Positions 33,483 through 43,976 of a stretch of DNA of 64,000 bases are shown here, one piece after another. The translations under genes were made by a program, and so were the position numbers. The DNA is from Ypsolopha sequella (Eukaryota; Arthropoda; Insecta; Lepidoptera; Ypsolophidae), in contig OW204000.1 of the NCBI GenBank assembly GCA_934047225.1, positions 12,232,001-12,296,000 on the forward strand. Reading direction: 5' to 3'. Within the stretch, counting starts at the first letter, position 1. The number at the start of each line of letters is the position of its first letter. The notes below the pieces were generated by a model. That model saw only the letters and a list, made by a program, of their open reading frames with translations. It was not told where the DNA came from and searched no databases.

Positions 33483-34106
33483 TTAAGGGGCTGCACAATG
33501 CTAAAATTTAAACCTGCTCTAACGCTTATGTTCTTCCAATCTAACGATAGGAGGAATTTCACTTGATAGAAATAATTAATTTATAATATAAATAATAACT
33601 TTTTTATATTCTGACAAATAGGGATAGCATACAGACTTCAAAAATATTTATTTAGCTGGGTTTTAACAATACCTAAATTAATATGGAAATTTTCATAGCT
33701 ATTTTAGTTAATTTTGTATTAATTTAAAACGGACATTTTGTTAATTTTCACCGATTCCGTCCCTCTCCAACTGCGGGTCATTCCGCCTGGATTAACGGGG
33801 ACCTTTGCACGTTCGATATTTATGTAATAAAAATGTTTTTTTTTTTGTTGGTATCTGCGTGTGTTGTTTCGTTTCAATCGGTTTTGAAGTATGAAAACTA
33901 GATCGCTATTTTCGTGAAATTCATACTTCATACTGAAATTCATATTTTTTAAGTAATATAAGTAATTAAAAGAAGAATCAAAGTATATTTATTTATAATT
34001 AGTTGTCTTGAGTCAAAAAATGCCATTTTTTTTCAGTTTTAACCATCTATATTGACGGGATTGAATCCAAAGAAAAACTGATGTTTAGCATTGTGGTGCC
34101 CCTTAA
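33483..34106 (+). mobile_element. TTAA-flanked MITE, copy 2 (carries family C sequence)
   Basis: Ends 'TTAAggggctgcacaatgct' and 'tttagcattgtggtgccccTTAA' match the copy at 29,006. The body holds the family C block 'gataggaggaatttcac', 'gggatagcatacagactt', 'attttagttaattttgtatt' and 'ccgattccgtccctctcc', also present at 36,305 and, inverted, at 51,075 and 54,424. The 74-codon minus ORF is inside. Confidence 0.7.
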
Positions 34107-34501
34107 TATATTTTGCCCATCCAGAAGAAGAGATTTCTACTAAGTGGAAAAGCCTTACTACGTCGTAGCAAATGTAGCCTAAGGGCACTTGTAGCACTTA
34201 AAACACTGTAGGGTAGGCTTGGGTCTCGATACACGTTAGCGAGTAAAATATTCTGTATTAGAAATTCTAGTTCCTCTCGTAAACCGCTAGGGGCGCTGTA
34301 CAATTTCTCATGTAAATATTTTACGCAGTCGCTACCGATTATCGAGGCCTAAACTCATGGAGGCATACTGAACGCAGTAAAGAAGGTGTTATTCACATTT
34401 TTAATCACTTTAACAACTCAACTTGAAAAAAATGGATAGGTACCTACTTTTAATTATTGTCCAACATTGACAATGTTTATTTTTGATTTTATTTTATTGA
34501 A
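34107..34501. other. No firm feature
   Basis: A 66-codon minus ORF (34,103-34,303) lies beside 'ccgctaggggcgctgta', which looks like a repeat remnant. No family assigned. Confidence 0.3.
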
Positions 34502-34620
34502 TGGTGTCGATTCGGTGTAACACGATTTAAATTAATTGACAAGACTAAACTTAATTTACGCGTGCTGTCTTTTTCTTTCTGTCAAAGAAGTTAAGTAGTG
34601 TTACACTGAATCGAAACCAT
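34502..34620. mobile_element. MITE with ggtgtcgattcggtgtaaca termini, copy 2 (short)
   Basis: Left 'ggtgtcgattcggtgtaaca' pairs with right 'gtgttacactgaatcgaaacc'. The centre is reduced to about 75 bp compared with the copy at 32,679. Confidence 0.75.
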
Positions 34621-34709
34621 AGTCTAAACTAATTTATACTGGACACGTAGAATGGCTAAAAATACTTTGCTGCTGTCATACGAAAGGTGTATTAGAACAC
34701 GCATGTGTC

Positions 34710-35046
34710 TTTTTAGGGTTCCGTACCCGAAGGTTTCCAAACGGGACCCTATTACTAAGCCTCCGTTGTCTGTCTGTCTGGCTGTTTGTCTTTCACAGCA
34801 CAAGGCTCTACAGCTTCAGCCGTAATAGGTAGCTAGTTAAAAATTTCACAGAATATGTGTTACTTGGCCTCAATCAATAAAAAAAAATATATGAAACCGC
34901 ATACAAAACGTAAACGTAACATTTTTTAAACTTTGTTTGTTTCAGCTCTATCTTAAATACGGTTAATATAATATAATTTTCCGTACCCCGTATTGTGTGT
35001 ATTTACGGAACCCTGTTTGCGCGAGTCCGTTTCTTGGTAGGCCAAA
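34710..35046 (+). repeat. Family B repeat, diverged copy 3
   Basis: Starts 'ttttagggttccgtacccga' and has 'acgggaccctattactaag' and 'gtctgtctgtctgg', but the later half is strongly diverged and ends 'gcgagtccgtttcttggtag'. Confidence 0.65.
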
Positions 35047-35582
35047 TTATTATTGTTTTCTGTAAATTTTCATTAAATTTTTGACTGACGACAATTCCAA
35101 TTTAGTTTTCTTATATTATGAGAAATTAATAGTTATAAGTAATAAATCATACAAAAATAAAACTTGCGAAAAGCTTATAGGTCAAATAAGTACTATCATA
35201 GATCATTAAATATATAGGTATAATTATTAACACTTGGAGCGATTAGTGTGTCTACGTTTCAATTTGAAAATGTTTATGTCTGATGTAAGTCACAAGTCAT
35301 AACTTCTGGATTGAGGTTAATTTACCGCAGCCATGGAATCTCTAAGCAGAAGCAGGTCCAGCAGATATATAAATAATTCGGTCGGCAATAAACTATTTAT
35401 CACTACTATCAACGAACTAAAAAGCGTAAGCAATCCAGACTAAATTATGAAGCAGTAACTATTTTTGAGTACGACCACAGAAGCTATATTTAATACAAAA
35501 ACGAAAGGAAAGTTATATTTTATCTGACTGTAAATTGAAAACTTTCTCAAATACGATTTTATTATTTCAAAATTATAAAAGA
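35047..35582. other. AT-rich, no supported feature
   Basis: No ORF, terminal repeat or family recognised. Confidence 0.4.
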
Positions 35583-35978
35583 CTTTTTCAATGCATGTGC
35601 TCGTAAAGGCCCACTTTTTATGCATCAAAACCGAACAGAAAGTCGATTATTTTGCCCTAGGGCTTTAATATATATTTTTTTTTTATTTATTTACAATGGT
35701 TGGCTAACCTGCAGCCTTTCCTGTGTACCATAGACGTTATACTTTTTTTACACCGTTTAACGGCTATGGATACAGTCCTTTTGAGCCAATTATAATTTAA
35801 AGTTCACAAGATTATATTTGTTTTCATTTCCTCACACTATGCATTGAAAAATGTAGTATGATACACGGGCGTAAAAGCAATAAATTACTCGGTTACGTTT
35901 AAAACACTCGCTACGCTCGTGTTTTAAATCGTCCTCGTAATTTGTTCCTTTGCGCCCTTGTAGCATAAACTACTATTA
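35583..35978 (+). repeat. Family A repeat, copy 4 (full length)
   Basis: Same order as copies 1 and 2, ending in 'tagcataaactactatta'. It keeps the CpG-containing 'cgctacgctcgtgttttaaa' segment within the terminal hairpin. Confidence 0.85.
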
Positions 35979-36304
35979 TAACCAACACTTGTAATTTATA
36001 AAAATAATTATCAAGTTGTGGTCATGGGCGCCGGCAGGATTATTATCAAGGGGGTGCATCACTTTAACTTTAATAAGTTAGAATACAGTAGCCCCCCGCT
36101 TTACGTGACCCCGCATGGCGCGAATTAAATATAACGTGATTTTTAAAATTCGCTTTTTAAAATTCTAATCGCCCCGTGTTTAAGGGGCTATACCGTGAAA
36201 ATTGACACTATTTGAAGTTATTTATCTGCTCTTTTAATGAAGTTCCAAGTAAAATAAATTAGTATAACAATTTTGGGACCTTTTACTAGATTTTGGTCTA
36301 TCAG

Positions 36305-36600
36305 AAACGCGATAGGAGGAATTTCATTCGATGGAAATAATTATTGAAATCAGGTCTAAATTTACACTTTTTTTGATATTCTGACAAATTAGGATAGCAT
36401 ACAGACTTGAAAAATATTAATTTAGATGGGTTTTAACTACACCTAAATTACTGGTTATGGAATTTTTTGTTGCTATTTTAGTTAATTTTGCATTAATTTA
36501 AAACCGACTTTTTGACAATTTTCCCCGATTCCGTCCCTTTCGCACTGCGGGTCTTTCTGTCTGGAGTAACGGGGACCTTTGTTAGCACGGTATGTCACCT
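36305..36600 (+). repeat. Family C repeat inside the hAT element
   Basis: 'gcgataggaggaatttcatt', 'taggatagcatacagacttg', 'attttagttaattttgcatt' and 'ccgattccgtccctttcgca' match 33,535-33,825 in order. The 95-codon minus ORF running through it is not a gene. Confidence 0.75.
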
Positions 36601-36779
36601 TAAAGGGGACTAAAAGTTTGGCGCGATCTGTACTCGTTAACTTGTAAAGCCTACTTAGCTGTGATAGTTTTCCTTTTAATTTATTTATGTATACTACTGC
36701 CGTGATTTTTTTCACTATTCCAAATACAGCTGTTTCGCTGGTAGTGGAGGGGACACTTGACTCTAACAAAAATTAACAC

Positions 36780-37105
36780 TTTTAAGCTTAATATTTTGCA
36801 AACGGAACCCTGGATCGAAAAATGGTCTTCTTATACCCCCAATATTTTTAAATTACCTATCCAACGACACCCCACACGGTGTGGGCCACACTAGGGGATA
36901 CACTTTACGTGTAGGGGAAGTACCCTAAAAAAATTTATTTTTCGCAATTTTACTGTACCACTTTATCGGCGTGATAAATATACCCATGCCAAATTACAGC
37001 TTTTTTGTACTAATAGTCTCTAAGCTAAGCCGCGGACAGACAGACAGACGGACATGGCGAAACTACAAGGGTTCCTTGTTGTTGACTACGGAACCCTAAA
37101 AATAG
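36780..37105 (-). repeat. Interspersed repeat ending in gacagacagacggacatggc
   Basis: Contains 'tacccatgccaaattacag', 'ctaagccgcggacagacaga', 'catggcgaaactacaagggt' and ends 'ctacggaaccctaaaaat'. I recognise this type as a common lepidopteran repeat. Only one copy is in the window. Confidence 0.65.
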
Positions 37106-37512
37106 TTAAATTTTAGAAAACTCAGACAGTGATAATAATCGCATTATAAATTTTCGGCAAACCATTCAAAACAGTGTGGTTTGCTACGAAAGACTTTTGC
37201 AAGAAAATGCTACTCAAAAAACATTTGATAACTGCTATTTCTCAGTGATTAATTTTCTAAGGATTAAAGAAGTTGAAACTTGTATGCGTACTTCTATGCA
37301 TCCTTATATTATTGGAATTAGAACAAATACAAAATAATACCTGTAATAATACGTTTGGGCGTTTACGTCACGTCAAGTCAGGTTTTTTCATAAAATAAAA
37401 TAAATAGTTAATATTTTTATTATTGTGTATTATTTTTCTTCAAGAGAGGGGGGTGCAAGTGCACCTTCTTTTCCCCCTTTTGCACCCCCGTCCCGGCGCC
37501 CATAATTGTGGT

Positions 37513-38803
37513 ATCAGGGTGGTGAGTAGGTTTATTATTATTACAAAGGAGTTGATGTTTGTAAGTCAATAACTTAGTTTTATAAACCTTGGACGAATAA
37601 GACTACTACTACTACCTACCTATTTCAGTGCCATTAAACGGCCAGTCACAAAAAAATCGAAACAATACAAAAGGGTTCTGTCAATCCATATATTTTTATT
37701 CTTTGGGTTAGTTTTGATATATTGTGTAGAATGTGAACCCCAAACCAAATATTGAATAACAAATTCAACCAAATTAGTTTTTTCCTACGCTGGCTGGCAT
37801 ATGGGATGTCATTGTCTAGAACTCATTGAGTAGGGTACAATTATATGTTTTATTACTTTTTATCTTCAAAAATAAAGAAATGGGAGCTGTCAAAGTGTCA
37901 GGTATTTTTTTTGTTGCAAGGTCTTTCTCGGAATCTAAACTAGATTTTCGTATAATTTATGTACTTTATTGAAACAACCTATACCTTCTGAAATTTTATT
38001 ATTCAAGAATTAATTAATTACCAACTTATTTTTGCAGTTTTGATCCATATAGTTTGTAAGTAAATGTATGAAACAAAACTGCAAAATTAAGTATACAGCT
38101 TTGGTAAAAAAAAAGACATTCACGTCGACTCAGAATGCTACGGAGCCCTCAGGATGCGAGACTTACTTGCACTTAGCCAGTTTTTTTTTTCGTGCTTCCC
38201 ATATATTACCTATCTCCGCTTACAAGCCAAATTTTAATCCAACCCAGTTCTTGAATTCATACAGATGACGGACCGATAGCCGACGAGGCTTTGCTATAAA
38301 GATTTTCATTTTTTGAAGGAACCCTAAATAAGAACTGCTAACGTCTGTTTCTGGGCAGGTGGAAAAACTGTACGCGTCAAATGAAAACGATGCGTCAATC
38401 TCGACATACAATATGTATCGCTTAACGCAAATTACTGCGTTTCGTGGTATGGGGTCCAGTACAAAATGCAGAAAGGTCATTGACCGATTTTCCAGCTGCC
38501 CTAGAAATAGACTTAAGGTTTACGAATAACTTGCGTTGGAGACCGTACGAGCACATTGTACGCAGATGCACCGGCTGACCAGAGTAGCGCTGCCGCGCTG
38601 TAGGTATATGATTCAAACTAATATTAGCAATGAGAATAATAAAGTACCACAAGACCAGATGCAGAGCCGGCACGTGTTGCTGACACCTTCCATCATCCAT
38701 ATCAGCTGCTGTATGAAATGCACAAATAACGGACGACTAACCAAGCCTAGCATAAACGCCGTAAAAAAACGTAGGTAATTAAACCACTCAGGCTTATTAA
38801 AAA
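37513..38803. other. No supported gene; a family-B-like end at about 38,135-38,190
   Basis: 'ggagccctcaggatgcgaga' and 'gcacttagccagttttttt' resemble the 3' end of family B. Overlapping ORFs at 38,220-38,900 on both strands have no domain. Confidence 0.35.
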
Positions 38804-38915
38804 TAATAATCGTCGGTGAAACGCGGGTGTAGCGCGTGTGGATTGTAACTTGCATTACACAGTTAACACTCGGATCACCTCTGGTACCACCTCGGGGATT
38901 CATGTCGTGACGATA
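38804..38915 (+). repeat. tRNA-related SINE, copy 3 (3' part only)
   Basis: 'aataataatcgtcggtgaaa', 'cgcgggtgtagcgcgtgtgg', 'cttgcattacacag' and 'cctcggggattcatgtcgtg' match copies 1 and 2. The 5' tRNA-like part is absent. Confidence 0.7.
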
Positions 38916-39319
38916 TATATATAATTAAAAATGGCTATAAATAACACCTAACTGCAATGACAAGTTGGAGTATGCATTGTATAAATTTTAGCTCAAAAGT
39001 GATTAATTTTAATGTGAGACGTTTTCTGAGTGCGAAGATAAATAAAAAACTACAAAATTTCTGTCATCTCATCAAGTCATCAGCTGTTAATAACAAAGAG
39101 ACAATGAACATACTACAATGGCAGTCGACCAATTTAAGTAATTGTTTTGTTTTGGTCGTTTTCTTGTAATTACCGCACGTGATCCATCCAGCAAAAGGTG
39201 TAGAGCATGATCCGCAAAAACTTATTCGACTTTCCTGTTACTGATTGATAATAAAATGTAGTTGAAGCCAGCTGAACGTCAATTGATAAGATGCTCATAC
39301 CAGTACAATGAAACAAAAT

Positions 39320-39650
39320 AAACGTGCATCTCTATATGAACTAGAATCGACACAATTAAAACAAGAAGTCTTGTATTTCGCGTATGTCAGGAGTATTCCC
39401 GAATTCGGTAGTGTGGTGTGGAGTCCTAATTATGCAGTCCATATTGATCGTATTGAGAGGATACAAAACAAGTTTCTAAAATCCCTCTTTTTCAAGACGG
39501 GACCTAGCAACTCTGAATATATTAAAACAACATTTGCCGAGCATCATAACTTGCATAGTCTGGCCGAGCGCCGCTCACTTATTGATGCTATTTTTCTAAG
39601 GGTAGTAATAAAAGCTCCGATAATAAATTTAAAAATGTCCTTACTAAAAA
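39320..39650 (+). pseudogene. Jockey-like LINE ORF2 fragment, upstream part
   Basis: The frame reads VLYFAYVRSIPEFGSVVWSP and IDRIERIQNKFLKSL, the region just after the reverse transcriptase core in jockey-clade ORF2 proteins (consensus about YF.lVRSiLEYgSvVWsP...ErvQ.kFl). The copy is 5' truncated: no fingers, palm or endonuclease. The frame continues through HNLHSLAERRSLIDAIFLRV and stops where the MULE begins. It resumes at about 42,511. Confidence 0.75.
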
Positions 39651-40148
39651 TATAATATTTACTGCCCGAAATACTAAATCTCCGACTACTTCTGTCCGAC
39701 TAAAAATGACGAAACGACCGAATGATATACTTAAATCTCAGAAAAAATCTTATGACTGTTAATTGCTGTAATACTTTTTTACCATATAAAATTATGTTCT
39801 ACTGATAACAATGCTTTGTAATTATTACCTTTACTTGCCAACTAGAAATTCATCAATTACATTAAATTTTTCATAAACTCTGTGCTATTTTTACTACAAT
39901 GTTATACTTAAATTTCTATTGTTGGCGCTTGTCCAGAAAGTTATTAAAAATACAAAAATGTACTTACTATAATCATGAATTCTAGTTACTACAGGTACAG
40001 GGAGCAAAGAATAAAATAAAATTCAGTTTATTATATCTAAAATATTCTTTAATCAGTAGTAGAAAATGTCATCATTTCTTCTTATGACCTAAAATAAAGA
40101 GGTAGGTAAGTAGTACCTAATCTTAATAATATTTCGCGTTATAAGAAT

Positions 40149-41924
40149 TCATTGAATTATAAGAGCAGGTCTGGATTTAGTAGGACGACCCCGTTTTCTT
40201 TTTTGTCCTATAGGTAATGCTTTCGCTTCCAAAGGCGGAGTCGCGAGTTTCAATCTGATAGCGAGCCCAAGAAGGTGTTTACAAATGTATTTTTTATAAA
40301 ACTGCGGGCAAGTGCAGGATCCTTTTTTCCAATTTACATTTTCAGTTCCATTTTTTGGGACCTTGACTTTCCAGAAAGCAAAATGTTTCCTCTTGTAATC
40401 ATCGAAGTTTAACCACTGTTCGCCGTAATTTACGTCTCCTACTTGGCTACTTGGGATCAAGTATTCTGTGTATGCTGTGTTGGATGATAAAATCTTTATC
40501 TTTAAATCTTTTTTTGCCCAGCAATAACCATCAGTCCAATCCTTTAGCTCAATAGTAGGTTCTTCAGGTAAAGATTCTTTGCAGCTTTGTATAGACCATT
40601 GACCAACCATCTCAGTCGCAATGGCCAAGAAATGTGAAAGCGGAAAACGTTCACGTAAGGTGTTGTGGTCTTTAATATTCCGATTAAAAGCTTCTAACGC
40701 ATTATTTGTGACAGGTGAACACGGCGCTGCACCTAAAAACCAATTCGGATGCTTTTTTAACCATTCTTCTTGGAAGTAGTTAACAAACTCGGTTTGAGTC
40801 TGCCATTTCTCAACAAATGCTTGTGACGCAGCATTAAATACTTCATATGATGTAGCATTATGTAGCGTGTCTATGTCCTGTATGATTTCTTTCTGTTTTG
40901 TTTTGTGGACGGTTTTCTGAACTTTCTGTTGCATATTTTTCTTCGCGTGAGCCCAGCACATACGAACAACAGGTGCATTACCAAAAACTTCTATGAAAGC
41001 ATTTATTATAGCCTGAGCAGCGTCACAAACTAAAACTCTAGGTTCCAATATGTGATCAAATAAACTTAGTGCCTTTTCTTTGAGGCCACCAAAAATCATT
41101 TGGAAATCTTCTTGACGTTCATTTGTGGAGATACCAAGGCAAAGCGGATGAAACTTGCGGTTCTTGTCAGTGGTACCAAGAACTAAAACAGGGAACCCTT
41201 GCCATATGAGTTTGTAGGTGGCGTCTATGTGAAGTACGTCAGTGGAACAAACAATGTTGAGTAATTTTTTTGTTGACAATGCAAGACGAAAAGTTGGTAC
41301 TTTATCTTCTAGCACGTAATAGTTAAACACAAAAACTTCATTTTCATCATCGGGAATAGTTGTTCGATCGAAAATCCACTTTTCAAGTTCACCTAAGTAA
41401 ATTGTAGCTCTTCCATACTTTTCGCGCCTTCTGTCATATAAGTAGTTATTAAGTTGCCTTTTAGAAGGGACCTTTATCCCTTCAATCTTGTTCAGAGCCT
41501 CTAATATAGCTTTTGGCTTTAGACGTAAATCAAACAGCTTATTTATTTCTCTTTTAACATTTTCCGAAATTCCGTAATCACTTCGCGTACCAATCTGGTC
41601 ATGGTTGTGCTCTGAAGTAGTCTTAAAAATAAGAACATCTTCACAATCGTTCACAAACAATAAATACAAGGCACAATCACACTGTGGCCCTTTGGATTTT
41701 ACTTTATTACAACGATAGAACCGTTTTTGGCCTTCTTCACTATCCCGCGTATAATTTCTTGACCAAGTCTTTTCATCATTCACAAATTCTTCTGCTTCTT
41801 GTTCACTGCACCGTTTGATTAACACCCAACTTTTAATATGACGGCTCTTCTTCGCCGGTACTGACGGTTCAGCTCCCACTTCTTCCTCATCAGAGTCAGA
41901 ACGGTACACAGGTACCTCATCCAT
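40149..41924 (-). CDS. MULE transposase with WRKY/FLYWCH-type and SWIM zinc fingers
   Basis: 591 codons, uninterrupted, starting at the ATG at 41,924 after a GC-rich leader. In order: an acidic N-terminus (DSDEEE). Then a FLYWCH/FAR1-like DNA-binding finger (Cys 72, Cys 82, Cys 84, His 106, His 108). Next the RNase H-like MULE domain: VLHIDATYKL (Asp 234), VLVCDAAQAI (Asp 301) with CWAH just after, and NNALEAFNR (Glu 411), forming a DDE triad. Then a SWIM finger CTCP...YICKHLLGLA (Cys 537, Cys 539, Cys 548, His 550) and a C-terminal AT-hook-like KRKRGRPTK. It would cut and join the element's ends in the nucleus. No frameshift or premature stop, so the copy may be active or recent. Host-domesticated status is not excluded. 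Confidence 0.9.
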   Translation of the reverse strand: MDEVPVYRSDSDEEEVGAEPSVPAKKSRHIKSWVLIKRCSEQEAEEFVNDEKTWSRNYTRDSEEGQKRFYRCNKVKSKGPQCDCALYLLFVNDCEDVLIFKTTSEHNHDQIGTRSDYGISENVKREINKLFDLRLKPKAILEALNKIEGIKVPSKRQLNNYLYDRRREKYGRATIYLGELEKWIFDRTTIPDDENEVFVFNYYVLEDKVPTFRLALSTKKLLNIVCSTDVLHIDATYKLIWQGFPVLVLGTTDKNRKFHPLCLGISTNERQEDFQMIFGGLKEKALSLFDHILEPRVLVCDAAQAIINAFIEVFGNAPVVRMCWAHAKKNMQQKVQKTVHKTKQKEIIQDIDTLHNATSYEVFNAASQAFVEKWQTQTEFVNYFQEEWLKKHPNWFLGAAPCSPVTNNALEAFNRNIKDHNTLRERFPLSHFLAIATEMVGQWSIQSCKESLPEEPTIELKDWTDGYCWAKKDLKIKILSSNTAYTEYLIPSSQVGDVNYGEQWLNFDDYKRKHFAFWKVKVPKNGTENVNWKKGSCTCPQFYKKYICKHLLGLAIRLKLATPPLEAKALPIGQKRKRGRPTKSRPALIIQ

Positions 41925-41989
41925 ACTTCAGTGTCCTTAGTTTCAACTACAAATACAAATATTATAATTATTTATGTAAACAAACAAAC

Positions 41990-42112
41990 GAAACACGCGG
42001 CGAGCTGTCGTTGCAAGCGCACTGCGCTCGAAACTTCCGACGTCACGCCGAACGTACGCGAAAACACCCGAACGCGACCCAAACGCCGTTCGCGCGGTCC
42101 GACCAGTTTCGG
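41990..42112 (-). promoter_or_regulatory. CpG-rich putative promoter/5' leader of the MULE gene
   Basis: Directly upstream of the transposase start, about 120 bp are strikingly GC- and CpG-rich (many cg dinucleotides, e.g. 'cgttcgcgcggtccgacc') in an otherwise AT-rich element. No TATA box stands out. The function is inferred from position and composition only. Confidence 0.35.
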
Positions 42113-42510
42113 TATTTTCATCAATGTTGAGAGTTAAAAAATATATTTGGTAACCAACACTAGAAAATTAAATAACTCATAAAATTCGTAAAAGAATGAT
42201 TATTTTGACATGACCTCTGTTGTCAGTAACCCAGTAATCTCGTCGGAGGTTCAGTATTTTATTCAGAAGTTTAGTTTTGTTATTCGAAGTTTAATATATT
42301 TTTAAGTAGAAATGTAATTTGATTGTGTTCATAGGTGTCAGCAAAATTTAGGTATTTTATTCGGTATGCTTTGAATTTTTTTGTCGGTATATTATTATAA
42401 CGCTGGTAAATTAGAATAAAAGTCGGACAGAGATAGCTGGAGAATTATTTATTTGTCGGAACCATTATTATTTCCCTTTTTCTAATAAATAGATTGCTCG
42501 AACCTTTTGA

Positions 42511-42964
42511 GTCTTCTTAAATTTAAGATTCCACGTACCTCCTCACGTCGTAACACTTTTCAGTTTCACACTGAAACTTGTCGTACCAATTATGCTAAAC
42601 ACAGATTCTTTACACGTACAACCCAACTTTAAAACGAAAAACTTAGTTGCATCGATTTGTTTAACGAAAGCATTAACTCTTTTAAAACCAAAGCAGCTAA
42701 ATTACTGTTTAAATAGCATCCTCGTATCTTCACCAGCGTATTACGCTATGTTGTGTAGCGTTTACTGTCATTCTATGCGAATTATGTAATTGTAAAACTT
42801 TTTAATTTCTTGCATTTAAAATTTTTCTGTTTGTAAGAGTGTATCATAATTATTGTTGTATTTCATTGTTATGGTTCTTAAGGTCTGTTTGTGTTTGTTA
42901 TTTTTTATATTTACTATTTGTGTTGTGACTGTTTGTTACCTGAATAAAAATAAAAAATAAAAAA
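42511..42964 (+). pseudogene. Jockey-like LINE ORF2 fragment, downstream part, and 3' UTR
   Basis: One frame reads SLLKFKIPRTSSRRNTFQFH and CRTNYAKHRFFTR, then after a stop DLFNESINSFKTKAAKLL. This is the usual C-terminus of jockey-clade ORF2 (vPr...F...rTnyg.nsp...dlF..s...F). At least two stops have accumulated. The 3' UTR ends in 'gaataaaaataaaaaataaa', an A-rich tail at 42,940-42,964. With 39,320-39,650 it forms one LINE copy interrupted by the MULE. Confidence 0.7.
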
Positions 42965-43721
42965 GTGCAAAATGAGCGCACGTGCAACTATTTTGTGGTC
43001 TGGTTGGCATACCTCCCGTTCTACAACTTACTGCAGTGACATTACTTCCTTTTACAGCATAATAGGTGCGTAATAATAGGTCTTTACATTATGAAATTGC
43101 CGAAATTTTCTTACAGATTCATGAGTTCATAATTCCTGTAATTCAATTGCTATTTCCATTATTTGTTCTTTGTTTGAAAGTTGATTTCAAGGTTTTACAT
43201 TTACGTATTAAATTTTGTTTTTATTTTCAGTTTGATAATCAAAATTAAATTTTCTAAAGTAGTTCGTCCTAAATGTCATGCATTTCAATGATAAGATTCG
43301 TAAAAATTTTGTACAGCTGACACTTTTCAAAAATTAAATTAATGTTGCTGTAGCTTAATGTTGTCTCATTCATACACCAAAAAAAATACATCATTTGGAT
43401 TTGTCATTCCTAAATAAAATGCAAAAATATTAGTACTGAAAATTGAGTTTCCTTCAAATTCTCTATAGAAAACGGCAGTTTCATAGGTAAAGATCTAATA
43501 TAACGGAACTTTTTGCTGTAAAAGTAACGGTCAAGTTTGACAACAAAATATAAAACGAAAAATTATAAATACCAAACTGTTTATTCCGCCAAAAAACAGA
43601 AAAAAACTTCAAGTACAAACAAGATAAAACAGCTTTCTCTCATTACAATTTTTAAATTAAATTAAGGGTAACCATGAGGTTTTAATAATATCATTGATGT
43701 TGATATCTATATATATTAAAG
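42965..43721. other. AT-rich, no supported feature
   Basis: No gene-like frame or repeat recognised. Confidence 0.4.
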
Positions 43722-43847
43722 GACCTGCCCTACTTATGTTATTGTATTTTTTTTTTATTTATTTATTTGATATCATCTAGTTTCACAAAAATAAAGATAA
43801 CTAGAAAAAAACAAATAATAATAATAATAACATAGGTTGGGCAGGTG
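43722..43847. mobile_element. Short foldback MITE
   Basis: 'gacctgccctacttatgtta' at the left faces 'aacataggttgggcaggt' at the right, with (ATTT)n and (AATA)n inside, about 125 bp in all. Confidence 0.6.
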
Positions 43848-43976
43848 CTATAGTTCCTTCCATAGTCCCAGATATCCAGTCTACTAGCAACTCAACCCAA
43901 TGGTCTGGTTTTCTTTGTTTTCATTCCTTACAATAGTCTTACACAGACCGGGGGTTGTCCTTGGGTGTACTCCTAC

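Larger units (their letters stand above)
36023..37504. mobile_element. hAT-type element (1.48 kb) carrying nested repeats
   Basis: Left terminus catgggcgccggcaggat, right terminus gtcccggcgcccata. Flanks gttgtggt (36,015-36,022) and attgtggt (37,505-37,512) match at seven of eight. The inner right end shares 'acttgacgtgac' and 'gtatttgttc'-type blocks with the 249 bp relative at 59,132. The extra length comes from other families inside it: family C at 36,305-36,600 and an unrelated repeat at 36,780-37,105. No transposase ORF. Confidence 0.8.
39641..42510 (-). mobile_element. Mutator-like (MULE) DNA transposon
   Basis: A ~2.8 kb segment that splits a LINE reading frame and carries one intact transposase gene on the minus strand. 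Near the ends, ctccgactacttctgtccgac (39,680-39,700) and gtcggacagagatagctggag (42,422-42,442) form an imperfect inverted repeat that extends weakly outward. On each side of the insert the LINE frame reads SLLK (tccttactaaaa and tcttcttaaatt), suggesting a decayed target duplication of about 9 bp, as expected for MULEs. Exact termini are inferred. Confidence 0.7.

Noticed and set aside
36482..36769. 95-codon minus ORF
   Set aside because: Antisense of family C inside the hAT element; not conserved in the other copies.
38220..38903. Cluster of overlapping ORFs on both strands
   Set aside because: No domain, mutual overlap on opposite strands, and part is SINE sequence.
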